A stretch of 64,000 bases of DNA from Branchiostoma floridae (taxonomy: Eukaryota > Chordata > Leptocardii > Amphioxiformes > Branchiostomatidae): assembly GCF_000003815.2 (NCBI RefSeq), contig NC_049996.1, positions 607,961-671,960 of the forward strand, read 5' to 3'. The position numbers and the translations under genes are program-made. Within the stretch, counting starts at the first letter, position 1. Every line of letters begins with the position of its first letter. The notes under the pieces are model-generated. The model saw nothing but the letters and a program-made list of their open reading frames with translations. It had not been told where the DNA came from and made no database searches. This document shows positions 46,601-58,600 of the stretch, one piece after another.

Positions 46601-49600
46601 GAAGCAAGGCGACGCCTTTGTCGCCTTCCCTGAGCGGAGAGATGCCTTGGGCTTTTTCTGCTGCGGCTACGCCTGATCTGAGGAAGTGCCCACTACCTTC
46701 AATGCTCGCCACTAATTTGTAAGTGATCTTTCCTTTTCTACCTTTAGTACATTCACTTTTCTGTCTAGCGATTCAGGATTATTAGGATTACAAATTGATT
46801 ATGTTACTAACTTTCATTGTTTTGTTTGTTACTATTGGCAAAGTGACGGTTACATGGAAATATATTACACTGAGTACTGAGTTCTGTTTGTCTATCTAGC
46901 GGTTCGGGCTTTAGGATAATTAGGATTACAAATTGATTCTGTTACTAACGTTCATTGTTTCTTTTGGCAACGTGACAGATACATGGAAATATATCACACT
47001 GGGTACTCTGAGTATTCCGTTTATATCTCCCACGTATCTTACAAAGACCAACAGGATAAAAATATGGCTAACAATGTTTCTATTTTGGAACTGGATCTCA
47101 CAGGAACCAATTTCATACAGCCATTGTTGTTGTTCCGGCTTTATGAAAGGATCACAACTATATTTTGTCACTTATGGGGCAGATAATTTGTGTTTGTATA
47201 AAGACATGGCGTTACAGTAACATATAAACGTTTAATTCCAACAACGAAAACAAACCATGTGAAGCTTTTTATACATGGAACATTTTGTCAACTTTCAGTT
47301 TAAAGACGTTTTTTTATTTTAAAAAATGTGTTCTACATGAACATGCGTCTTCTACTGTCTAACAGAGAAATCAAACCCAACAATTTACAATTTAGCGTTA
47401 GACTTTAGACTAGAGTAATGGCTTACTATACCGTTTACCATTGTTTGCCTGTCAGTTTTTGTAACTTACAATTAGCCCTCGGGCACGGACTTGCAATAAA
47501 CTTATTATTAAAGATTGTTGCACTGTTGATGTCTTCTTGAAGCCTGCAGAAATCGTGAAGGAGCTGGAGGATGTTGAAGGGCAGGAAGAGAAGGAAGTCA
47601 CGCTTATGGCAGAAGTCATCATCAACGATAAAGACCTGAAACCGGAATGGGAGAAGAACTTGGACATCCTCACTCCTGGACAGAAGTATGTCTTCTTTGT
47701 TATTTGCAATCATTCAAAATTTACAAAGTTTCAAAAGATAAGGTATTATAGAAGTTATGCTTGCGTGCCACTAGATCAATGAAAAAGGAATGTTGGTTGC
47801 TTAATGAATATGCTGCCTTAACACGTTCATCTCTAACTATACGTTTACTTTCTAGTCACAAATGCTAAGAATCGATGATATCACTTCCCTTTCATCCTTC
47901 CATCGGCTTATACATACATCAATTTACAGAAACGACATTCAGACTGTATAAGAATATTTACTCAATCATGGACTGTGATTAGGAGGGGGATACAAGCTCA
48001 GTCACGTTTGGGGCCGTACTCTTCCCACGCACAGCAGCGACACCTAGCTGCAAAACTGTGTTTTGTACGTACGTACAAAAAAATTACCATGTATTTTGCT
48101 TTGGTCAGGTACAAGATGGAACACAAGGGAAACCTGGTCATGCTGACCATCAATAACCTCCGACATGATGACGAAGGCAAATACAAGCTCGTAGTCGGTG
48201 ACTGCGTTTCCCACGCCATGCTTGCTGTCAGAAGTAAGAATTCTAAATGATCTTGATTCTAGATTCTTTATTCTTTCTACGACATTTAGTAGCCATTTTA
48301 GATTGTTTAGGCAATTTGTAAACATTTTGTAGCTGATTTGTACGATTTACAGTATGGTTGAAAAGTTTTAGTTTGGAAACGGACGGAACGTGATGCGCGC
48401 TTGGATGTCAACCATAAAAAAATCAGCATGGTGTAATTTTCAACAACTATAATTTTCCAGAGGCCCCAGCTAGGTTCCGAGGGCTGATGAAGGGATGCAC
48501 GGTGTTTCTCCATGAGCGTGCGGAGTTCACGGTGGAGGTTTCTCGGCCTGACGCCGAGCTCCAATGGTTCTTCAAGGGAAAACCCATCGACTTCAAGTCA
48601 AAACGGTAGGTCATAACATCCAATATGGGTCGTGCGATCGTCGTACGATTTGGATGCCATATGAGTTTCAAGCAGGCCGTGACAGAACCAACCACCGACA
48701 TAGATCCAAAACATTTTGTGTACCAAGACAGTTGAACGTTGCAGGAGACGTGCACTTTTTGTCCTCCAAATGGCCCGAAGTTAGCAATCGTACGACGATC
48801 GTACGGACTATGTAGCCACGCCCCTGAAATTTAAGACGTCTTGGTACTGCTTTTAAAGCCTCCATGTCAACTGACAAGAAAATGATACCTGAAGGTGTCT
48901 GAGAGACATCGAAACGTAAGTAATGTAAGTAACTGCTGGTTGTTTAAAAAGAATTCTCCTATATCCTATATTCTACCAACCTGATGAAACTATTTTCGGT
49001 AAACGATAGAGCAAACGTAGTTCTTATCTTTGCCATGTCTTTGCCAAACTATGTGCTTATTGCTACATACTTGAAGTATTACAATTTTCACCGTCGCAGT
49101 AGAGATATAGTTTTAGGATGACAAAATACAGTTTAATGCCAGTGATAATGTCTTCCAATAGTGTTACTGTTCATTGTTTTTGTACATAGTCTATCGTTAG
49201 ATTACTCTAACACTAGCATATTAATATCACACTTCATAGTTTCGTTCACTTTGTTTCCGTTAGTCTTCATCAGTCTTATGCTGAAGCTTTGTTTGTCTTG
49301 TCTTCGTCTATTTACGATTCGTAGCAAAACATGTCTGTTTGTATGTCTGTCGTTGCTGTTGTATTACTGTAGCTATTTGTTGTGCTTGTGATAGTACGTA
49401 GTACATAGTTCATTTAGATGTCTGTTGTGTCTGTTCTTGTTCCCCCTGTGTTTGCATGCTTGTGTCCACTCTGTGTATCCAGTGCCCAAAGACGGTGAGC
49501 ATTTCTATTAGTCAACATTCAACATAGCCAATTATGTAACTGCATGTTTTACATGTGTAGTGCTGTACGACATAACCATTGTATTTGTTTCGTGTCTAAC

Positions 49601-52600
49601 ACTCAATGTTATGCTATGTTAATACTACGACTTCCAGAATGGGTACCATTTCACATGTGTTACTCATTTGAACTGTAGGAACAGTGCTTGTTGTCACTTC
49701 TATACGTACACTTGATATATCTACAATTAACCGGGCTTACCTTTAATAGCAACATGTATATATGTTCCTAGCTATACCATGGAGACCATGGGAAACCGCC
49801 GAACGTTGGTCATCCGTCGCACTGAGTTTGAAGACATGGGCGAATACAGCTGTTCTACTGGAGAGGACAAGTCTAAGGCCAAACTGACAGTTAAAGGTAA
49901 TATATTATTAATATTGTAACAGGAAAATGCGCTAAATATCCCAGTAACGACATGTGAAGGATATCTTTTTATAAAGAGATTGAAACTGTTCTTCAACGAA
50001 AGAGTTAGACTCACTGGAATTTTCGACTGACTCGAGTTGGTTTCTTCAACTGTCTGACCCAATTGCTGTGGACACGTGGCTGTCTGCAGGCGTGACGTCA
50101 GCAATTGGGTCAAATGTTGCCAGAAGTCGGCATGAATTGCCTTCTTTTGCCCGGTGTATCTATCAGTTTGATATTAAGCAAAAAGACAAGGTCAACTAAG
50201 ATTCATGACAATACGGGTGTGCTAGTAAATCAACTAATCACCCAATCAATCAATCAAGTGATCAACCAACCAATGGCTTTTGATTGGGGGTTCCCTACCA
50301 ACTTTCGCTATACGTTCTTGGGAGGCTAGGAGTTAAACACAGTAAGATGTACAGGTATATTGAACTGGAAGCAGAAAAAGGTCTAGGGTGAACAAGACTA
50401 CATCTAGAACCACAGTGCAAAGGGACGGGAAAACCCGAGATTCCCCAAAAAAAATGAAGGACGTATATGAAGATAGATACACGTACAAAACTGAAAACTC
50501 TGAAGGAACACAATTAAACATTAATTGTGATAGATTATTCGGTCTAAGCTAAGGTAGGGTAAACAGCCATTTGTCTTGAATCCATTTCATCGTGCCTCTT
50601 CCAGAGGAGAGGTACAAGTTCAACAGTGAGCTGCGGGACTGTGAGGTGCCAGTCGGCGGCGATGCGCGCTTCGAGTGCGAGGTGTCCAGCCCCGATGCCA
50701 AGGTGTCATGGTTCAGGAACAAGGAGGAACTCACGGCCGGAGAAAAGTACCAGATCATCAAGGATGGGCTCAAGCACGTCCTGATCATCAAGAACATTGA
50801 TCTGGAGAAGGACCGAGGACAGTACATCTGTAAGACCAAGGATGGTCAGAGTACGGCCAAACTCATCATCAGAGGTATGTGCTATGTCTTTTATTGGGTC
50901 GAAAAGTGGGCAAGGTATTTCATTAAAAGAAAGAAATATTTGGTGACTAGCGACAAAACTGACGCTGAATTGAAACTGGTGCCATCAACCATTGTAGCAA
51001 AGATCTTCAAAACGAGTGCAAGGTATTGTATCATAATTCATAATCAAACGCTTATTCACATGCTTTTTCAAGGGGTACTTTGACAGCTTTGGTGGCTTCA
51101 TTTCTAATCGAAAGTTGATTTGAGATGAGATACGCGAAGATTAGAGGTAGTTGTTGTATGTTTTGTAGGCTTTGTGTTTATTGCTTTAAGCTTATTTGCT
51201 TGGTTTTTCAAAACATTGATCGTAACAAATTTGTTGACAAAAATTGCAGCTATTTGAGACCACAGTAGGACTCAAACCTACGACCTCCAATTAAATGAAT
51301 CGACTAGAAGTCCGGTGCTATAGTCCATTGTGCCACGTGGACGCTTGTGTTCATATTACCACCAACGTAACTAGGGCGCATTCATTGAAGAAAAAAATAA
51401 GGTCATCGCACTATACTTTTTATGTTCATGTTCATCCTCATGCTTGTACGTTACCATAACTTATGTTCCAGCTCTTTGTCAGCTGCTCCATGAGCGCATA
51501 CCCGTAAAGGCCTTTATGCAAAGTCGCCTTTTCTTTTCATCCACTGCCATGTACATGTCGCAGCCTCGCAGCTTTTTTCAATGGCTATCATCTATAGCTT
51601 GGTGAAATAGACAAAATATGTCCAATGGTTTCGATGCCGTGCGATGCACACAATGAATCTGATAGGTCTAACAAAGGATGAGAAGGATAGGGAACGCATA
51701 AGGACCACAATAGCCAAAGGGCAAGCGCTTGTCAGGAAAAAGAAATGATGTGCAAAAGCTTAGCGCCAGCTATGCATCAGTTCCTGTCACTGATGCAGAT
51801 GCTGATGCAGTTGCACATGCTGATGCAGCCGCAGGTGCTGATGCAGCCGCAGATGCAGATACAGATGCAGATGTAGCTGCACATGCTGATTTTGCTGCAG
51901 ATGCTGCCAGCAGCGCAGATGCTGATTCTGATTCCGCTGCAATTGTAGATCGCTCTCCACGTAAAGAACCACGGGGTTGGTTGCGTCACAGCCAAACTGC
52001 AGTTTTCTCCTTTACAATTATTGTTCTTTGTGCTTTTGATTTCAGTTTTTGTTCAATCTCACACAATGCTTTGAAAAACACAGTATCTAGTCCCTGCTGA
52101 TAAAAACTTCACTTCGCTTGTAGTCATTGGTTTTAGCAAAACCTTACAAGAAATGCCCCTCCAAATTTCGTTGAAGAGGTTCATCATTCACGTGTGAATT
52201 CCGTTACTCCAAATTTTCGACGGCTGACAGTCCATCTTGTTCACGGAGAGTGACCTAGTCTCGATCTCGCGAGAGATTACGATACTAGGTCAGGCTTGCG
52301 TAGCTGCCCTAGTCCTACCTACCCCTACTACGCAAGGAGGCGGGGGGGAGGGGTCAGATGATCTACGCAAGCCTGACCTAGTCTCGTGCTCTCTCGCGAG
52401 ATCGTGACTAGTGCACTCTCTGTGAACAAGATGGACTGTCAGCCGTCGAAAATGTGGAGGTATGTACCTTACCTCTAAAAACTGTCATTGCTTCAGTGTC
52501 AGAAAATAGTTTCACAACGATCTATGTGACCCAATGACAGGGACTTATTACTGTCTGCAACCCCATTTTCGTGCTTGGTGATTTTATTTTCCCTTGCTTG

Positions 52601-55600
52601 TTTTATTTCTTTTGTTTTGTTTCATTATGTTTTCATATCATTGTCCGCTTTATCTTGTTTTTCTTTATTTTCATTTCATTCCATGCTATGCTTATCGTTA
52701 CGTCATCAGACCGAGGGAAAAGAGAGCGCGATACGGCGGCGTTAGGCAAAGGTTCAACTAGTGAGTGGAGTGAATACGTAGCGTCTCCCTGGAGTATATT
52801 GCTTAACGCAAGAGAATGATCTATCCTTTGATCTGCATTACGTAGGATTTTATATGTAGATTAGTTTTGAATGGTATAGCGGGACTAGAAAGTAGTGAAA
52901 GCCTTGCACCTTGCATTCTCCATGATTCAGAACTAAGGTTCTCATGAGTAAACAGCACACGTCATCTCGGTGACTTTTCTGCGCGTTTAGCCTTCTTGCC
53001 GAACCTGCACTCAATACATGGTTTATTTGTTTATCAAAGTTTACCATCACAATGAAGAGGGATCCAAAACAGATGATTACCCACCTCTACATGTTCCCTC
53101 TCCCTGCATGGTCTGCGTTTTGGGTGACTGAGGCACGTTACTTCGATACACTAAAGAACTTTATAAGATGCGGAGTATTTTTGCCTGTCGTATGTTTTTT
53201 CTGCACTGTATGACGATTCATGAGTTGATCAATGTTTTTCATTGAACAAACAAACATAAGCATATAGATACAAATAGCGGTCCACTCAAGTTGAAACAAA
53301 TTATACTGGCGCCGCTATTGAAACAAAATGAGAGTGGCAGATAATTGACAAGAAAGACAGAAAGATAAATAACACAAAGTAACAACAATTAATTGTTGTT
53401 CAATCGTTGATCAATGTTGCCGGAACGATTTCTTGATTAGCGGCAAATAATGACTTTGCCTGGCGTCTTCTTCCTCAGAACCTCCACCCGGATTCGTCTC
53501 AGAACTTAAGAGCTTAACTGGCTTCTTTAAGAAGGATGTCACGCTAGAGTGTGAAGTAGCGAAGGAAGACGTGAGGGTCAAATGGTGAGTCAAAAGAGAG
53601 ACGCAGTACGGTAAACTCCAAGCAGATCCTACGATGACATAAGACAGTACCAAACTGGCCAAGGAGTGTAGTCAGCCTAGAGGTGTCCATTTGCCATGTA
53701 GTGAAACACACTTCTAAGCCGGCTTCACTCCTCTGACAGCTTTTGATACTATCTTATGCTACCGTTGGATCTGCTTGGAGATTAGCAGTACGGTCCCTAG
53801 CTGCTGTTATAGCATCTTCAAGTCTAGTATCATCTTTTATTAGATATTTTCATCGTATGTCTTCATTGGTGGAGACAAACTGTCGGTAGGCATGTTATAC
53901 ATCAGTAATTGTAGCCCTCATCTATCGGTGACATCACAGGCCTGTATGCTGATGTCAAGTGTGTGAGGCTGTGAGCATGGATTCAGACGTGAAATAGATC
54001 CAAATATAGTGCGACTTGTGGAAGGCAATGAATTGCATTGTACTAACGGTGAGAATGAAAACACGAAAACTTTTTTCTCTCATTCCATCTAGTAAGATGA
54101 GAAAACTTGAAAAAATGTGAGGATAATATTAGAGAATGAACCCGGATAACACTAAGTGAAAAAAGAGCGAAACATATGTAGAAAATATATCTTCTGTGGT
54201 ACTCCAACAGTCAAATGATGAAGGGATAGAGCATTTTTGAAAATCTTACTCGCTTTTATTTCCAACCAATCAGGTTCAAGAATGGCAAAGAGATTAATTT
54301 GGTTAAGCTGAAGGGGAAGTACGACTGCAAGAGCAATGGCACCAGGAGGATCCTCATCATCAAGAACCTGTTGTGGGACGACACTGCCGAGTACTCGTGT
54401 GAGGCACCGGGCGGTTCCACCTCATGCACCATGACTGTAGAGGGTACTGTTCAATTATTGCAATTTGATATGTAAATCATTATGCTTAACAGAAAGGAAA
54501 AGTGGTGCTTCCTCCACGTCTATTCTTCCTCCTCTTCTTCTTCTGTTTTAAACAAATGAGTTTATTATGACCTGGACCAGACGGCTTTTTCACAATGGTT
54601 ACCAGTAAAGTAGCAAACTACACCATAGGTGTTCTACTACATTAAGTAGCAAGTGACAGGACAGAGCAGGAAGGCTGGTTATAACATATGTTATAGTATG
54701 TGTTTGAGTAAACAATACAGAGAACAGTAGTGTGTAAGGCTAGACCATGTGAAAGTTAACATTTCGTATTTGCTTGCAAATGTTACCTTTAAGATTTCTA
54801 GTAAATATCTTTATTATCAGTAGAATGGTTAGATCTAGTATTGCCTGAACAACGGTGTTATTTTGCGATTTCATAGCAATTGTTGAACTCAAGGTCCACC
54901 ATGGTCATACACATACTTCTCCGGATTGCTGTTTTGTTTACCGTGCTACTTCATTTTACAATGTACATGTATCAGTAAGAGAGGACGAAAAATTGGACAT
55001 TTACGATCGAGATATTTGCTTAAAACGCCTTCGTCTTCTTTCAATCACAGAAACACCCATAGAATTCAAGCAGCAGCTGAAGGACAGCAAGGCCTTCCCC
55101 AAGGAGTCCGTGACCTTCATGTGTGAGCTGTCTACTGAGGACACAGAGGTGCACTGGTTTAGGAACGGCACGGAGATCAAGATGGGTGGCAAGTATCAGA
55201 TCAAGGTACGTTATGTCAATAAAGGTTTGACAAAAAAGTAGGAGTAAAATAGTTACTCATGCAACTCAAGATGACAGTTACTCAAGCAATTCAAGATAAC
55301 ATTTACTGGAGCAGCTCAAGATAGCAGTTACTCAAGTAACTCAAAACACTCAAACAACTCAAAATAACAATTACTCATGTAACTCAAAAAATTCAAGATG
55401 ACAGTTAGTCAAGCAACTACGATCATATTCATCCAATTGCTTGAGAAACTGTTATCTTGCGCAGGTTAAGATTTGTTGAAGTGGCTGAATTTAGCACCTG
55501 TTGGAAAACCAGTAGCTAGCAGAAGAACATGTTCAATCAGGAAATATGCACAACACAGTATAACAAAAAGGAACATTCATGAAGCCTGCTGTGGAGATTT

Positions 55601-58600
55601 TATTCCACACTGCTCTATAAATTTCTGTCTGAGGTAACATTATTTACGGTAATTGGTTGATTCACATTGGCCAAAGTGTCACAAAAAAACGCTTTTGTCA
55701 CAAAAATTTACTTCGACCACGGTGGGACTCGAACCCACAACCTCCGAATAGCTGAACCCACTAGAAGTCCGGTGCGCTAGTCCATTGCGCCACGTGGCCG
55801 CTGCGAAGTCATTGGCGACTTATGTTAACTTGACAAAAAAAACTTTTTGTTCCATAGTTATGGACCATTGTTTCCTTTTTCATATTGAGAAAAGATTTTA
55901 ACACATTCAATGGGATCTATAAAAAGATATTATTTCTATAACTTATGATGAACTTATAGTTATCTATAAGAAATTATATTTTTGTGGCATACAGAAAGAG
56001 GGACTGAAGAGGTACCTCATCATTACCGGTCTCTCCATGGAAGACATGGGTGAATACACCATCGAAGCCGGCATCAAAAAGAAATTCAAGTCATCGGCCA
56101 AGCTTACAATGGAAGGTAAGTGTCATCATGTGCATCGATACGTATTTTGTGTTTATAACATTTGGTTGCATTCTTGCGATTTTAGATAATGTCTAAAAAG
56201 ACGATAATACTGATAAAGCAATTGTGACTATAAGCTCGTTCGCCATTCCGACTACCTATGCGCAGGGACAGGAATTATGGGTAACATGTCAAAGGTTAAG
56301 GCCCCTGGGATGTAAACAAATCACGTCTGGACATTGTAGTGCAAATGGCCACAATGGTCAAGACAAATACTGTTTACAAGTTTGGGTCCTTCACCTTTGA
56401 CACATTACCCACAATTCCTGTCTCTGTGCGTATTTGTACTCGGAATGGTGAACGTGCTTATAACGATGATATTGACTTGATTGGCCTAATCTATTCCCGA
56501 AGGCTGATTTATATATACTATAGAAACAAGGGTATGCAACGTGGATGTTCATAACAAATTATGATATTACAATATCACAAAGAGAGACCAGTCTATGTAC
56601 ATGTATATATTATTTGTCTACAGAAAAGCCCGTTAAGATAGAGAAGGGTCTAAAAGACGTCAGCGCTCTAGACAAGGACCCAGAACTGATCCTTGAAGCT
56701 ACCATCTCTGAGCTTCAAGGGGAGGTGTCCTGGCTATGGAACGGCAAACCCATCCCCAAGGAACACTTCGATAGCGGCAAGATCAAGATGGTGTCTGATA
56801 AGAAGAAGCGGATGTTGGTGATCACAAACGTCGGGAAGGACGATTCCGGGGAGTACACACTGGTGACGAAAGACGGGAAGTCCAGCTGTAAAGTCAGTGT
56901 GTCAGGTAGGTACACAATCATTACTTCTGTACCTTTCTGTCGCATTATGCATTTACTGTAGGCAGTATCATCAGGGCAGTGATATACTAGACGTATACTG
57001 TAGCAGTTGGTAGTATAGGCATATACATTGTGGGGCAATACAACTTGATCAAAGGTGCTAAACCTACATTGTAGGATATGGACTATAATGCCCGATCTTT
57101 GTGTTGAGATGTATACTGGAGACTATACAGTCTTTAAACTTTTTCGTCTATTTACCTAAGTTATACATTGTTTTCATTCCTCTGACTCGTTTTGTGTCAA
57201 GGGCTTCATTACTGCAGAATATTGATGTTAAAGACAGCGTTTATCATTTCTAAAGGTTGCCATCACGTACAATATGCTATTGTCCATGGAACCATGTTAT
57301 GTATAAGTTATAACAGTCATTTCGTGATGGTAACAGGTTTTTATTCTAAAGCCATGCTGCTGTGGCGTCACCATGAGTATTCTATGGCGAGTTCATATAT
57401 GATATCATTTTTAACAATGCTTTGGAAACAGCACATCTACATTCATCATCATCTATCAGTCTACAAGACTACCATAGTCCTAATTCTTTTTTAACGTTGT
57501 CCGTCTCATATATCATTCATCACAAATACCTTGCGCGCGTGTAATGGTTTCAACCATCAGATATGCCCTACTACACCTAATGAAATGCACACATATACAT
57601 ATCTTACTCTAAATGTTACAAAGCCCACAAGCAAAGTGTGCAGTCATACCATCGAGTCACACCAAACGTTTTTTACTTGTTGAGGCTGGACGTTTGAGTC
57701 CAACATTTCATACGTCCTATGGCGATCATTCGTTACTCTTTATTGTTAGTGTGTATGAAATTTGTTGTTGTTGATTATCTACCGAACCCGTCTAGACCGG
57801 CCTGTGAAAATAAAATCTGGCCTGAGAGACGTTAACGCCCGTGAAAGGGACCCAGAAGTGATCCTTGAGGCAGAGATCACCATCCCAGACGGGGAGGTGA
57901 CGTGGTTGTGGAACGGCCAAGCCATCCCGGCGGATCTTCTATCCAGCGGACGCTTCCAGATCATTTCGGACGGCCGGAAACGGAAGTTGAAGATCAAGGA
58001 CTTGGAGAAAGCCTACTGTGGAGAGTTCACGTTGGTGACGAACTCCGGAGAATCCAAGTGCAAGCTAGACATCTCAGGTCTGTGGTCTATAGTCGGTCAT
58101 CCTGCTACATCTATAGCTTCTTCTTATCTTCCTCATCAACATCTTCTATCCTTCATCAAAATTTAGTCAACTCATTTCACACTCTCATTATCAAATAGAT
58201 TACTTTACTACAACCCATCTTTGATGACTTTTCAATAGCTATTACTGTGTTCTCAGTCTATTTCACCTGCTTACCTATATGTTTGTCAGCATGCAAAGTA
58301 TGCTCAAAGTATAGCTACGAGGGGCGTGCAATTAGTAATGGTCCTGACCCATTTCCCATTGCAGGAGATTAATGAAACTTGGCACAGTTATAAGTCTTTC
58401 TCTTCATAGGAATCACCCAGAGTTATGCATTTCTCCAATCGTTTGATGCAGCTCTGGACACCGATTTTGTAGGGCACCCCAGGTTGGTCCTCCAACTGAT
58501 GCCTCATCAATGGCAGAAGAGGGACGACCAGGTCTGGGAGCTGTTTCCACAGACTTCCAGCCACGTTTGAATTCAGGATGCCAGCGTTTTACAAGGTCAT

